A DNA stretch of 57,888 nucleotides from Sphingobacteriales bacterium (GCA_004144175.1 SEFT01000022.1:1-57888); one strand, 5' to 3'; positions 24,314-34,522 are shown, counted from the first letter of the stretch. The notes: a model not told the origin generated them from the letters alone. Translations and numbers: made by a program.

Positions 24314-27169
24314 ATGCCGCGCGACAATTCCATCAAGAGTGTATTAATTATAGGTTCGGGTCCCATCATTATAGGCCAGGCCTGCGAATTTGATTATTCC
24401 GGATCACAGGCTGCACGCAGTCTTCGTGAAGAAGGGATAGAGGTCATCCTGATCAACTCCAACCCGGCCACGATCATGACAGACCCCATCGTAGCAGATA
24501 AGGTGTACCTGAAACCGCTGACCGCTGAAAGTATCGAAGAGATACTGGAAGAAAATAATATAGACGCCGTACTGCCTACCATGGGCGGGCAAACAGCGCT
24601 CAATCTGTGTAAAGAGGTAGATGAGCTGGGCATCTGGGAAAAATTCAACGTACGCCTGATTGGTGTCGACATCAAAGCCATAGACAAAGCTGAAGACCGC
24701 GAGCTGTTCCGCCGCTGGATGATAGAGCTGGGCGTGCCGGTTGCCGAAGCCAAAACAGCTAACTCGCTGCTGGAAGGTAAAGAGTTTGCACAGGAGATAG
24801 GGTTGCCTATCGTTATACGCCCGTCATTTACACTGGGTGGTACCGGTGGCGGCTTCGTTATGTATAAGGAAGAGCTGGATGCTGCGCTGGACCGCGGCCT
24901 TACAGCATCGCCTATGCACGAGGTGCTGGTAGAAAGAGCAGTACTGGGCTGGAAGGAGTTTGAGCTGGAGCTGCTGCGTGATGCCGCTGACAACGTGGTT
25001 ATCATCTGTACGGTAGAGAACTTCGACCCGATGGGTATACATACGGGTGATAGCATAACGGTAGCACCGGCGATGACGCTGAGCGATACGGCATTCCAGC
25101 TGATGCGCAACACCGCCATCATGATGATGCGCGACCTGGGCAACTTCGCCGGAGGATGTAACGTACAGTTTGCACTGAACCCAGAGACCGAAGAAATAAT
25201 AGCCATCGAAATTAATCCACGTGTAAGCCGTTCATCGGCGCTGGCATCTAAGGCAACGGGTTACCCTATTGCCAAGATAGCTGCTAAGCTGGCTATAGGC
25301 TACAACCTAGATGAGTTGAAGAACCAGATCACACAAACTACATCGGCATACTTTGAGCCTGCACTCGACTATGTAATAGTAAAGATGCCACGCTGGAACT
25401 TCGATAAGTTTAAAGGAGCAGACGATACGCTGGGCCTGCAAATGAAATCGGTAGGTGAGGTAATGGCGATTGGCCGCACCTTCCCCGAAGCATTGCAGAA
25501 AGCCTGCCAGAGCCTGGAGAACAATGCAACAGGCCTTACCTCTATTAGCCGCAGCCAGATGCGGCCCGAAGAGCTGATGGACTACCTGAAGCGCCCTACC
25601 TGGGACCGCATCTTCCGCATTAAGGAAGCAATGACTGCAGGTGTGTCTATCAAGACCATCCGTGAGTTAACACAGATAGACAGATGGTTCCTGTACCAGA
25701 TACAGGACATCGTAACGCTGGAGAATAAAATAAAAGAACATAAGCACCTTGAAAAACTTTCTGACGACCTGCTTTGCGAAGCCAAGCAAATGGGCTTTAG
25801 CGATGAGCAGATAGCAGAACTGGTGAAAGACTGCACTGCCGAGGAAGTATACGAGCACAGAAAGAAAGCAGGCATCACCCGTGTATATAAAATGGTAGAT
25901 ACCTGTAGCGCTGAGTTTGAGGCGAAGACACCATACTACTACAGCACCTTCGAGCCTACGTCTTCTGCTAAGGAGACAAAGGGTGATATCAACTTCAACG
26001 AAAGCAAGCTTACGGAGAAGAAAAAGATCGTCGTACTGGGTTCAGGCCCTAACCGTATAGGCCAGGGTATCGAGTTTGACTACTGCTGCACGCACGGCCT
26101 GATGGCAATACGCGAATGTGGTTATGAGTCGATCATGGTGAACTGTAACCCGGAGACGGTTTCTACGGACTTCGACATTGCAGATAAACTATACTTTGAG
26201 CCGGTATACTGGGAGCACCTTTGGGAAATCATCGAGCATGAGAAACCTTATGGCGTGATCGTACAGCTGGGCGGACAAACAGCGCTGAAGCTGGCAAAAC
26301 GCCTGAGCGAAAAAGGCATCAACATTATAGGTACCTCATTCGATGATATGGATATAGCCGAAGACCGCGGCCGCTTCAGCGACCTGCTGAAAGAGCTGGG
26401 TATTCCTTATCCTAACTATGGTACCGCCTACACTACCGACGAAGCCATAGAAGTAGCCAACCAGGTAGGTTACCCGGTGCTGGTACGCCCATCATATGTA
26501 CTGGGCGGACAGCGCATGCGTATCGTCATCAACGACGAAGAGCTGGAGAAGAGTGTGGTAAGCCTGCTGAAGCACTTACCAGGCAACAAAATACTAATCG
26601 ACCACTTCCTCGACCGCTGCCAGGAAGCAGAGATAGATGCGATATGCGATGGCGAAGAAGTATACATCATGGGCATCATGGAGCATATAGAACCTGCAGG
26701 TATACACAGTGGTGACAGCCACTCGGTGCTGCCCGTGTTCAACCTGGGCCCGCTGGTGGTAGAAGAGATGGTGGACTATGCAAAGAAGATAGCACGCAGC
26801 CTGAAGATAAAAGGGCTCATCAACATACAGTTTGCTATCAAGGATACTAAGGTGTATGTGATAGAAGCCAACCCACGCGCCAGCCGTACCACGCCATTCA
26901 TTGCAAAGGCATACGGTGTGCCATTCCTCAACATAGCTACTAAGGTGATGCTGGGCGAGAACAAACTATCGGATTTTAAGATAGAGCCGAAGCTGGAAGG
27001 CTTTGCCGTGAAGGAGCCTATATTCAGCTTCAACAAGTTCCCGAATGTGAACAAAGAGCTGGGCCCTGAAATGAAGAGCACCGGCGAAGCGATCCGGTTC
27101 ATCAAGAATCTCCGCGACCCCTGGTTCAGGACCTTGTATAAGGAAAGAAGTATGCACTTAAGTAAGTAA
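24314..27169 (+). CDS. carB: Carbamoyl-phosphate synthase large subunit, short form
   Basis: Makes carbamoyl phosphate from ammonia (from CarA), bicarbonate and two ATP for pyrimidine and arginine synthesis. Both ATP-grasp halves are intact: the first from [17 protein letters not shown] to about residue 400, the second from [17 protein letters not shown] (about 575) to about 930, with the oligomerisation region between. The 951 residues are about 120 fewer than E. coli CarB; what is missing is the C-terminal MGS-like allosteric domain that binds UMP and ornithine. The frame ends cleanly before a terminator, so this is a natural short form and not a frameshift. Loss of allostery makes leader-based control more plausible. 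carA is not in the window. Confidence 0.95.
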   Translation: MPRDNSIKSVLIIGSGPIIIGQACEFDYSGSQAARSLREEGIEVILINSNPATIMTDPIVADKVYLKPLTAESIEEILEENNIDAVLPTMGGQTALNLCKEVDELGIWEKFNVRLIGVDIKAIDKAEDRELFRRWMIELGVPVAEAKTANSLLEGKEFAQEIGLPIVIRPSFTLGGTGGGFVMYKEELDAALDRGLTASPMHEVLVERAVLGWKEFELELLRDAADNVVIICTVENFDPMGIHTGDSITVAPAMTLSDTAFQLMRNTAIMMMRDLGNFAGGCNVQFALNPETEEIIAIEINPRVSRSSALASKATGYPIAKIAAKLAIGYNLDELKNQITQTTSAYFEPALDYVIVKMPRWNFDKFKGADDTLGLQMKSVGEVMAIGRTFPEALQKACQSLENNATGLTSISRSQMRPEELMDYLKRPTWDRIFRIKEAMTAGVSIKTIRELTQIDRWFLYQIQDIVTLENKIKEHKHLEKLSDDLLCEAKQMGFSDEQIAELVKDCTAEEVYEHRKKAGITRVYKMVDTCSAEFEAKTPYYYSTFEPTSSAKETKGDINFNESKLTEKKKIVVLGSGPNRIGQGIEFDYCCTHGLMAIRECGYESIMVNCNPETVSTDFDIADKLYFEPVYWEHLWEIIEHEKPYGVIVQLGGQTALKLAKRLSEKGINIIGTSFDDMDIAEDRGRFSDLLKELGIPYPNYGTAYTTDEAIEVANQVGYPVLVRPSYVLGGQRMRIVINDEELEKSVVSLLKHLPGNKILIDHFLDRCQEAEIDAICDGEEVYIMGIMEHIEPAGIHSGDSHSVLPVFNLGPLVVEEMVDYAKKIARSLKIKGLINIQFAIKDTKVYVIEANPRASRTTPFIAKAYGVPFLNIATKVMLGENKLSDFKIEPKLEGFAVKEPIFSFNKFPNVNKELGPEMKSTGEAIRFIKNLRDPWFRTLYKERSMHLSK

Positions 27170-27175
27170 TAGAAG

Positions 27176-27200
27176 ACGCCCCGACAAGGGGCGTTTTTGT
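27176..27200 (+). terminator. Terminator of carB
   Basis: Stem ACGCCCC/GGGGCGT, 5-base loop, then TTTTTG. Confidence 0.85.
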
Positions 27201-27283
27201 TATGTCACATGGCTGTTATTTTCCAGCAGCTTGTTGGATAACAGAATGTGCGTTGCATTTTACCCGTAATTTCATATTACCTT

Positions 27284-27682
27284 ATGAAGCTTGCTATCTG
27301 TATTTGTATCTTAATATTATCCTTTAGTACGACCGCAACGGCGCAAGAAGAAGAAAAAGAAACGGAATATAAGCCATTGGTTAATTGGGAAGTACCGCCC
27401 AGTCCGTCATATGATTTGAATAGCTATTTCTTAAAGAACCTAAAGTTTAAAGATAGCATGGCAACTGTTGAGCCGGCGGTCAGAGTGTTAGTAGAATTTA
27501 TAGTTGAGGCTAGCGGTAAGATTAGGGATGTGAAACTCCGCCGCAGCAAAGGTATTAGTCCAGCCATAGCACAAGAGGTAGTGCGTATAGTAGCATCGAT
27601 GCCTGATTGGGCGCCGGCTACGTGGAACGGCCATCCTATTGAAGTTCAGTATACTCTTCCTGTTCTTATTCATTTCGAATAG
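27284..27682 (+). CDS. TonB C-terminal domain protein, exported
   Basis: Small periplasmic protein of about 132 residues. A signal peptide covers residues 1-21 (MKLAICICILILSFSTTATA, ending at AQEE), followed by an acidic linker. A TonB-C-like domain covers about 60-132, with VRVLVEFIVEASGKIRDVKL and a second part ending VQYTLPVLIHFE. It lacks the N-terminal anchor and proline-rich spanner of a classical TonB, so it is not an energy transducer by itself. The ATG at 27284 is chosen over an upstream in-frame GTG at 27248 because it starts the signal peptide cleanly. Confidence 0.75.
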   Translation: MKLAICICILILSFSTTATAQEEEKETEYKPLVNWEVPPSPSYDLNSYFLKNLKFKDSMATVEPAVRVLVEFIVEASGKIRDVKLRRSKGISPAIAQEVVRIVASMPDWAPATWNGHPIEVQYTLPVLIHFE

Positions 27683-27769
27683 TTGTATACAGTTAGCTGA
27701 TTGTTTACTTCTTCGTTGGTGAAGAAAACCAGCGACGGCAAAAGATTCACCGTTTCACATACCTTTTCG

Positions 27770-27802
27770 CCCTTGTTAGTGTTCTTTATCAAAAAGCTTG
27801 CG
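27770..27802. repeat. Short degenerate repeat, copy D
   Basis: CCCTTGTTAGTGTTCTTTAT and the next bases align with the hairpin segment of copy A at 7220-7251 (about 26 of 31 positions with one gap, counted by eye). It lies just downstream of a frameshifted minus-strand gene, the same position as at 7.2 and 7.65 kb. Confidence 0.35.
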
Positions 27803-27808
27803 CAGAAT

Positions 27809-28527
27809 TTAATTGGGCACCATATACACACGCGCCCCATTTGTCTCTATCCTCATACGAGGGTATCCATCGTGTGTTTCTGATGCTATTGTTTCCGATC
27901 CCTGGAATGTATAACGAACCAAGCGAACTTCGGTCATTTTCATCAGCATATCGCTATTGGTATGAATACAGTAAATGCTACCGGCAATAAACTTCCGATC
28001 CTGTATCGAATTAAAAAATGAGACTGCTGCTGTGACCAATACTGAAAAAGCGATGAGTAGAGTGTAGCTTGCATTAACCAACCGACGTAAAATCTTTGGA
28101 AAGGCATTTTTGATGATCGCAATTACCAATAGTGAAATGTAAATAAGAGAAAAAAAGCTACTTCTATACCAAAGAAAAAGGACCTGCTGATCAGCCATAT
28201 GTATATCGATGTACCTATAGCAACTGCGACTAAAAAGTATAAGCTATTATGCACCTGTTGTTTCGGCATAGGTTCTGATAACGAGTTAGTCCGATGATCA
28301 ACACGTATTTTTTCAGTTTCATCATTCGTATCCTTATCCTCCAACTTATATTTCCTATTACCAATGCCCAAAACACGTATGCTGCAAAAAACCAGGGAGA
28401 TAAGCGCCAGCAATAAAATCACACCCTCATGCTGACACGATGTCGTTGGCATCATTAGCATCACGAAAAAAATGACAGCAGAGAAAAGTAAGGGTGGTAG
28501 CCAGCCAGAATTGAGACGAGGGTTCAT
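27809..28527 (-). pseudogene. Membrane protein gene split by a frameshift in an A7/T7 run
   Basis: Two overlapping minus-strand frames, 28527-28123 (134 codons, starting MNPRLNSGWLPPLL) and 28198-27809 (129 codons), both encode hydrophobic helices. They meet in the T7 run at 28156-28150 (minus strand). One extra T would join EVAFF from the first frame to SLIYISLLVIAIIKNA of the second, giving a single 239-residue protein with about five helices and a hydrophilic loop. The product is not recognised. Decay, phase variation by slippage or a base-call error are all possible. Confidence 0.55.
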
Positions 28528-28630
28528 CGATTTAATTTAGTAAAGTAAATATACAATAACCGAGTATTGGATACGACACTGTAGATATCGCCAACAGAGC
28601 AGGATGAACCGTTTTACATACCTTTAGACA

Positions 28631-28978
28631 GTGCAGCATACACCAAACATAAAACGTAGGGCCGTCAGGAATTTCCTGCTGATGTTCTTGCTGCCTTTTA
28701 TAGGATTTCTTATTCCATATTTATTGGTATTAGCTACAACACGCCACCAGCCTGGCGAGCCGGTGTTTAGAGACGGCATGACACCGCTGCTGCTTTTAGG
28801 TGGCGGATTCGCTGCGGGATTTGTACTCTGGCTAGTCATCATTTTTTACGACCTCTGGCGCTTTGCAGACAGCCAGCTGTTTCAGCGCGTACATATTGCA
28901 ATACTCCTCTCGCCATTGGCCATAGGTTTGTTGGCATGTCTTGTTGCGGCCACAGTTGATTATCTGCAAAAAACTTAA
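28631..28978 (+). CDS. Hypothetical small membrane protein
   Basis: Not recognised. 115 residues with about three hydrophobic helices (roughly 15-36, 50-73 and 85-108) and a positively charged N-terminus. The start is a GTG at 28631, with TACCTTTA just upstream at about 28616-28623 as a weak -7 element. Alone between divergent hypothetical genes and alaS. Confidence 0.5.
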   Translation: MQHTPNIKRRAVRNFLLMFLLPFIGFLIPYLLVLATTRHQPGEPVFRDGMTPLLLLGGGFAAGFVLWLVIIFYDLWRFADSQLFQRVHIAILLSPLAIGLLACLVAATVDYLQKT

Positions 28979-29122
28979 GCAGAAATTTCTAGCTTTTTCA
29001 GTGAGTAACCCAACAAGAGCAGAAACAGCATAGTTCCCCAAATGCGACACAAATAAGAAATCCACACCTTTTGCTTTTCAGTTTTCACTTTTGACTTCCC
29101 TCCAACATTCCGAGACACCGCC

Positions 29123-29130
29123 TATCTTTG
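29123..29130 (+). promoter_or_regulatory. -7 element of alaS
   Basis: TATCTTTG followed by CAGCC; the ATG at 29153 is 22 bases downstream. Confidence 0.6.
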
Positions 29131-29152
29131 CAGCCTCATTTATATATAAGAT

Positions 29153-31780
29153 ATGCTTACTGCCAATGCTATAAGACAACAATACATGGATTTTTTCCGC
29201 AGCAAGAAACACGTTATCGTGGCTTCTGCACCCATTGTTGTGAAGAACGACCCTACCCTGCTGTTTACCAACGCAGGTATGAACCAGTTCAAAGACTATT
29301 TCCTTGGCAATAAGCAGGCGCCCGATACCCGTGTCGCCGATACCCAAAAATGCCTGCGCGTAAGCGGTAAGCACAACGACCTGGAAGAAGTGGGCGTGGA
29401 TACGTACCACCATACCATGTTCGAGATGCTGGGCAACTGGAGCTTTGGCGACTATTTTAAGAAAGAAGCCATAGCATGGAGCTGGGAACTACTGACTGAA
29501 GTGTATAAGATACCCAAAGACCAGCTGTATGTAACGGTCTTCGAGGGCGATGCTAAAGAAAACCTGCCAAGGGACGAAGAAGCATATGAAGAGTGGAAGA
29601 AATACATAGCCGAGGACCGTATACTGATGGGCAACAAGAAGGACAACTTCTGGGAGATGGGCGATACCGGCCCCTGCGGACCATGTACCGAAATACATGT
29701 GGACTGCCGCAGCGAAGCAGAGCGTAAAGAGACAGATGGTAGGGCGCTGGTGAATGCCGACCATCCGCAGGTGATAGAAATATGGAATAACGTATTCATG
29801 CAGTTCAACCGCCTGAAAGACGGTAGCCTGCAACCCCTGCCTGCCAAACACGTAGATACGGGTATGGGCCTCGAGCGCCTGGTACGTGTGCTGCAAGGCA
29901 AGCAAAGCAATTACGATACAGATCTGTTCAGCGGTACTATAACTGCTATAGAACTGATAACCGGGAAGAAATACGGCGCTACCGATAGCAAGCAAGACGT
30001 TGCCTTCCGCGTACTGGCCGACCATATACGCGCCATAGGTTTTACCATTGCCGACGGTCAGCTACCATCGAACACCGGTGCAGGTTATGTGATACGCCGC
30101 ATCCTGCGCAGGGCTGCACGTTACTACTATTCGTACCTCGACTATAAGCAGCCATTGCTGATGCAGCTGATGCCGGTACTGGCTTCGCAGTTCGAGAACG
30201 TGTTCCCCGAGCTGGAGAAACAGATAGAGCTGGTATGTAAGGTGGTAAAAGAAGAAGAAGAGGCATTCCTGCGTACGCTGGATAAGGGGCTAAGGAAAAT
30301 AGATGAGATCATTACCGACACAAAGAAGCAAAACAGCGAAACCATTAACGGTAAAGCTGCGTTTGAACTGTACGATACTTATGGCTTCCCGATAGACCTT
30401 ACTCGCCTGATAGGTAGTGAGAACAATCTACAGGTAGATGAAGCAGCTTTCGAAACCGAAATGAAGCAGCAGAAAGAGCGCAGCCGCGCTGCTACTGCGC
30501 TGGATACCGAGGACTGGGTCGTGGTAAAAGAAGGCGGCCAAACAAAGTTCGCCGGCTACGACAGCATGGAAGCACAGGCTTCGGTATTGCGCTATCGTAA
30601 AGTAAAGGCCAAGGGTAAAGAGTCATATCAACTGGTGCTGGATACCACGCCATTCTACGCAGAAAGCGGCGGACAGGTAGGTGATACAGGCGAGCTGGTA
30701 TTCCCCGATGAAAGCATACAGATTATCGATACTAAGAAAGAGAATGACCTGATCATACACTTTGCAGAAGTATTGCCTGCCGACCTGGCGAGGCCTGTAT
30801 TGGCCAAGGTGGATGCTAACAGACGTATGGCTACAACCGTACACCATAGCGCTACGCATCTGCTGCATGCCGCACTGCGCACGGTATTGGGTACACACGT
30901 TGCGCAAAAGGGTTCCTTGGTAAATGAAGAGCATCTGCGTTTCGACTTCTCGCATTTTGCTAAAGTGACCGAAGAAGAGATAGTGAAGATAGAGGCAATG
31001 GTAAACGAGAAGATACGTGAGAACGTACCTGTAGTGATAAAGGAAATGCCGAAAGAAGACGCAATAGCCATGGGTGCTATGGCATTGTTCGGCGAAAAAT
31101 ATCATGACCTGGTAAGGGTAGTTGTGATGGACCCTAACTACTCAATAGAGCTTTGCGGAGGTACGCACATAGGATATACTGGCCAGATAGGCCTGTTCAA
31201 GATAAAACACGAAACCGCAGTAGCTGCAGGCGTGCGCCGTATAGAGGCGGTGAGCGGTGCATCGGCAGAGGCTTACATCAATGGACACATGCATACACTG
31301 CATGCCGTACAGGCAGCATTAAAGAATGCAAAGGATCCCGTAAAAGCTATAGAAAAACTACAGGAAGAAAAAGCACAGCTGGAGAAACACATAGAGGCAC
31401 TGGAAGCCCGTCAGCTGGTAGCTATCCGAAATGAGGTGCTTACCAAAGACGAGATCATCAACCAGGTAACTTTTGTAGGCGATGTGGTGGAGGTAAGCTC
31501 GGCGGATGGATTGAAAAAGCTGTGCATGGATGTAGTGCGCCATCTGAATGATTCGCTGATAGTACTCGGTGCCAATATCGGCGGCAAGCCATTCATAGCC
31601 GTAGGCATTGCCGAAACCGTAGTAGCAGCCAAGGGGCTGGACGCCGGTAAGATCATCAAAGAACATATAGCACCGCTCATCAAAGGCGGCGGCGGCGGTC
31701 AAAAAACACTAGCCACAGCCGGCGGCCAGGATGTAGCTGGCCTAAAGGCAGCCATCGAAAAAGTAAAAGGACTACTATAA
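29153..31780 (+). CDS. alaS: Alanyl-tRNA synthetase
   Basis: Class II synthetase that charges tRNA-Ala, with an editing domain. The 875 residues match the usual length. The aminoacylation domain has FFRSKKHVIVASAPIV and MFEMLGNWSFGDYFKKEAI. The editing site has the zinc-type His pair in HHSATHLLHAAL (about 563-573) and CGGTH (about 668-672). The C-terminal DHHA1-like part has GGGGGQKTLATAGGQD. A strong terminator follows the stop, and the promoter element lies 22 bases ahead. Confidence 0.98.
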   Translation: MLTANAIRQQYMDFFRSKKHVIVASAPIVVKNDPTLLFTNAGMNQFKDYFLGNKQAPDTRVADTQKCLRVSGKHNDLEEVGVDTYHHTMFEMLGNWSFGDYFKKEAIAWSWELLTEVYKIPKDQLYVTVFEGDAKENLPRDEEAYEEWKKYIAEDRILMGNKKDNFWEMGDTGPCGPCTEIHVDCRSEAERKETDGRALVNADHPQVIEIWNNVFMQFNRLKDGSLQPLPAKHVDTGMGLERLVRVLQGKQSNYDTDLFSGTITAIELITGKKYGATDSKQDVAFRVLADHIRAIGFTIADGQLPSNTGAGYVIRRILRRAARYYYSYLDYKQPLLMQLMPVLASQFENVFPELEKQIELVCKVVKEEEEAFLRTLDKGLRKIDEIITDTKKQNSETINGKAAFELYDTYGFPIDLTRLIGSENNLQVDEAAFETEMKQQKERSRAATALDTEDWVVVKEGGQTKFAGYDSMEAQASVLRYRKVKAKGKESYQLVLDTTPFYAESGGQVGDTGELVFPDESIQIIDTKKENDLIIHFAEVLPADLARPVLAKVDANRRMATTVHHSATHLLHAALRTVLGTHVAQKGSLVNEEHLRFDFSHFAKVTEEEIVKIEAMVNEKIRENVPVVIKEMPKEDAIAMGAMALFGEKYHDLVRVVVMDPNYSIELCGGTHIGYTGQIGLFKIKHETAVAAGVRRIEAVSGASAEAYINGHMHTLHAVQAALKNAKDPVKAIEKLQEEKAQLEKHIEALEARQLVAIRNEVLTKDEIINQVTFVGDVVEVSSADGLKKLCMDVVRHLNDSLIVLGANIGGKPFIAVGIAETVVAAKGLDAGKIIKEHIAPLIKGGGGGQKTLATAGGQDVAGLKAAIEKVKGLL

Positions 31781-31783
31781 AAC

Positions 31784-31820
31784 AAACGAAGAGCGCAGTA
31801 CCAACTGCGCTCTTCGTTTA
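31784..31820 (+). terminator. Terminator of alaS
   Basis: Perfect 15-bp stem AACGAAGAGCGCAGT/ACTGCGCTCTTCGTT, 4-base loop, followed by TTA. Confidence 0.85.
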
Positions 31821-31864
31821 TATGCTAATCAGCCCTGCCTGCCGATAGGTAGGTAATCAAGTAA

Positions 31865-32968
31865 TCAATTCTCCTCCAATATCGGCTGGCAGTGAAATTC
31901 CTTCATCAGGTATTCATCATAGTAGTCAGCCTTCTCGAACAGATCTTTGAATAAAGACATGGCACTATCGGTAGAGATATCGAGGTCGTATATTAGGCTA
32001 CTCAGTACTACGTTCTCCCCTTGCAGGCTAAAGAGTTTGCACCTCAGGTTCATGTTCTCCTTTAGCAGGTAGGTGTACAATTCACTTATACCACGCTTAG
32101 GCAGGCGGCATAAGAAAGCGTCGCTGATGATAAAATAATTATCAGGATTATAATTGATCTTGATGCGTGCGCTTCCTTCCTGTACTTCCCATTTGTTTTG
32201 CCCGTTGCGCGCCAGCTCCTTATTGAAGCCCAGCTTCTCTAGTATGTCCTCGATCGTCTTGGCAATGCCTGATACCGGTTCTTCGTCCGGTTCATCGGCC
32301 TTGGGGAAGTCTATGTCGGTGCCGCAGTTGGGGCAGTACTTGCCTCCGTCCAGTGTATCTTCTGTTACCGTGGCATTGCAAGACGGGCAGCGCATGGCTA
32401 CTTCGCCATACACCAGGCTATAATGCTCCAGCGCATCGCGCAGGTAGCTTACGGGTAGTGCAAAGCCCAGGTTGTCACCACCTTTGATGATAAAGGTATT
32501 TACCCCTACTACCTGCCCGCGCTCATCTACCAGCGGGCCGCCACTGTTACCGGGGTTGATGGCTGCATCTATCTGTATATATCTTATTCCCTGCTGCACC
32601 CGATTCACTCGTGATATTACACCTTGGGTAGCGGTGTAGTTTAGTCCGTATGGGTGGCCGATGGCTACGACGCTGTCGCCATCCTTCATCGTATTATATT
32701 CGCCGAGTTCTATTTCTTGCATGGAGCTCATATCTACCGGCGGCATCAGAAAGGCCAGGTCGTGCTTCTCATCGGTAAACACCACCTGCGCCAGCTTCTT
32801 CTCAAACGAGCGTGCCTTTACCGTCACGCGCTGGTTGTCGCGCACTACGTGGTTGTTGGTCACGATCAGGTCGTAGTCTTGCAGATAGAAACCTGTACCC
32901 GTACCCGTCTTTGTAGCGATCTGTACCACGGCATGCTGAAATTGCTCTATGATCGTCTGTATGCTCAT
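31865..32968 (-). CDS. Cytoplasmic trypsin-like serine protease with zinc ribbon and YbjN-like C-terminus
   Basis: 367 residues in three parts. Residues 1-185 are a trypsin/HtrA-like protease with the full triad: His40 (TNNHVV), Asp70 (KHDLAF) and Ser142 (GNSGGP). Residues 190-220 are a zinc ribbon (C194xxC197, C212xxC215). Residues about 235-367 look like a YbjN/type III chaperone-like domain (WEVQEGSARIKINYNPDN, FLCRLPKRGISELYTYLLKEN). No signal peptide or membrane helix exists and no PDZ domain is present, unlike DegP/HtrA, so it should act in the cytoplasm. It starts at an ATG overlapping the stop of the upstream partner gene (ATGA). The natural substrate is unknown. Confidence 0.8.
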   Translation of the reverse strand: MSIQTIIEQFQHAVVQIATKTGTGTGFYLQDYDLIVTNNHVVRDNQRVTVKARSFEKKLAQVVFTDEKHDLAFLMPPVDMSSMQEIELGEYNTMKDGDSVVAIGHPYGLNYTATQGVISRVNRVQQGIRYIQIDAAINPGNSGGPLVDERGQVVGVNTFIIKGGDNLGFALPVSYLRDALEHYSLVYGEVAMRCPSCNATVTEDTLDGGKYCPNCGTDIDFPKADEPDEEPVSGIAKTIEDILEKLGFNKELARNGQNKWEVQEGSARIKINYNPDNYFIISDAFLCRLPKRGISELYTYLLKENMNLRCKLFSLQGENVVLSSLIYDLDISTDSAMSLFKDLFEKADYYDEYLMKEFHCQPILEEN

Positions 32969-34362
32969 GATCTTTTCGTTTCAAGGTTCAGGTTGGCCAT
33001 ATGTTCACTCAGCGTTACGCCAAAGTCGTAGAGGTTATCGTACAGTACGCGCTTGTGGTCCCACTTCATATAATTGTACTTGTCCTTAAAGCGGCCTATG
33101 GCTATGTCAATGGCATCCTTTATCGCCTCGTCGTGAAATTCTTTGTTGGTAGTATCGTACAATGGCTCCTTCATACCCAGCTCCAGGAAAAATTCCGGGT
33201 GCATCACGGCCATGTATATCACCGTAATATCGGTCTGCACCTTCGGCATACTGTAGATGAACTGGTTGTGCAACACGCCATATTCATTTATCAGCCTTGC
33301 AATATCGGGGTACTTATTATCGATGTACCAGTGTGAGTCTTTATTGGCATTGAAGATATGATCCTTCACCTTCTCGGGCTTGGCCGGACTGGCCATTGAG
33401 AAGGTACCCTTAGCGCGGAATACGCTATTGGCAAAAGACTCCCTGGATATGTCCAGCAACTTCCTGATGGCATCCTTCATCATCTGGTTGCGCTCTATCA
33501 GGGGTATGTCTTCCTTCTTCTCCCAATACATATTATGTATGCGCTCCAGGTCCGATAATAGCTTCGACTCGGGCGCTATCAGGAAGTCGATACGGTAAAC
33601 AGTACCCAGTAGTATATAGGCGATGGCACCCGAAAATGAGTCCGCATTTAGTGCTTCGGCCCTTCTCAGCGCTTCCTCTATCCACTTGCGGAAGTATTTA
33701 TACTTCACATCCAGCTCATGGTCGGTCAGTTGCTCTATATGCGATAGGTCGGCCGTTTTCAGCGTCGGGAAGTCAGCCAACAGCAAGTCGTCCTGACGGT
33801 CGGCTTTTACGGCCAGCTCACGCAGGCCATAATATATCTTATTGGGGCTACCGGTCGTTATCTCCGAGTCGAACACCATGTACAGGGTATTCTTATCATC
33901 GAGTGCCGTGCGCGTATAGTATAACGTATAGTTAAGCTCCAGCAGACGACGCATGGCAGCGGTACTGGGCGTTTGCATCACGGCTAGCGGCACACGGGCG
34001 CTGATGAACTTGCCGTCCGATTCGCCGTATATCTTACGCGAACCCTGCACGAGGTCGAATTTGAAGCCATTCTCTGTTTTCTCCAGGTGCAGGTTGTCCT
34101 CGGTTTCGTCGCGCAGGTAGTCGAAGATGGCGTCGAGCGCCTCTTCGTATTTTTTTTCTTTATACAGGTCTTCGGCTGCGTACCATTTGCGGCTCTTTAT
34201 CAGCGTTTTATTGTTGTCGCTGTAGCGGCCAAAGCGCAGCCCTTCCAGCCCCTCCAGTGGATTGGCAGGTACCGCAGGCGGGTCTTGTTTATGGTTCCTA
34301 CCCGGTTCAGGTTGTTCGTCCTCTTTGTCTTTTCCCAGTAACTTATGTAGCCAACTTATCAT
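32965..34362 (-). CDS. Partner protein of the serine protease, probable YbjN-like domain
   Basis: Not in a named family that I recognise. The first 35 residues are charged and proline-rich. About residues 55-200 resemble the YbjN-like fold: a short helical segment AEDLYKEKKYEEALDAIFDY, then FKFDLVQGSRKIYGES, then RLLELNYTLYYTRTALDD, similar in layout to the C-terminus of the protease encoded just downstream. The remaining 265 residues are helical and rich in charged residues, with no membrane helix. The 4-base ATGA overlap with the protease gene makes a tight two-gene operon, and shared domain type suggests the two proteins bind each other. Confidence 0.6.
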   Translation of the reverse strand: MISWLHKLLGKDKEDEQPEPGRNHKQDPPAVPANPLEGLEGLRFGRYSDNNKTLIKSRKWYAAEDLYKEKKYEEALDAIFDYLRDETEDNLHLEKTENGFKFDLVQGSRKIYGESDGKFISARVPLAVMQTPSTAAMRRLLELNYTLYYTRTALDDKNTLYMVFDSEITTGSPNKIYYGLRELAVKADRQDDLLLADFPTLKTADLSHIEQLTDHELDVKYKYFRKWIEEALRRAEALNADSFSGAIAYILLGTVYRIDFLIAPESKLLSDLERIHNMYWEKKEDIPLIERNQMMKDAIRKLLDISRESFANSVFRAKGTFSMASPAKPEKVKDHIFNANKDSHWYIDNKYPDIARLINEYGVLHNQFIYSMPKVQTDITVIYMAVMHPEFFLELGMKEPLYDTTNKEFHDEAIKDAIDIAIGRFKDKYNYMKWDHKRVLYDNLYDFGVTLSEHMANLNLETKRS

Positions 34363-34513
34363 GCTTAAATATTGCCGTCGGAGTTTAGTTGTCGCTGATA
34401 AAAATACAGTATAAAGCTACCCTTAAAAGCCGTGCCCGTAGATATATCAGATGCGTTTTTTTACGCAAATGAGTAATGCGTTCATAATCATATAATTCTG
34501 CGTTATTCCCGAA

Positions 34514-34522
34514 ATATCCACA
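34514..34522. promoter_or_regulatory. DnaA-box-like 9-mer in the dnaN promoter region
   Basis: ATATCCACA differs by one base from the consensus TTATCCACA. It is a single copy, so it might be autoregulatory or coincidental. Confidence 0.25.

Noticed and set aside
24314-27169. CarB truncated by a frameshift
   Set aside because: A terminator directly follows the stop and no MGS-like sequence appears downstream in any frame.
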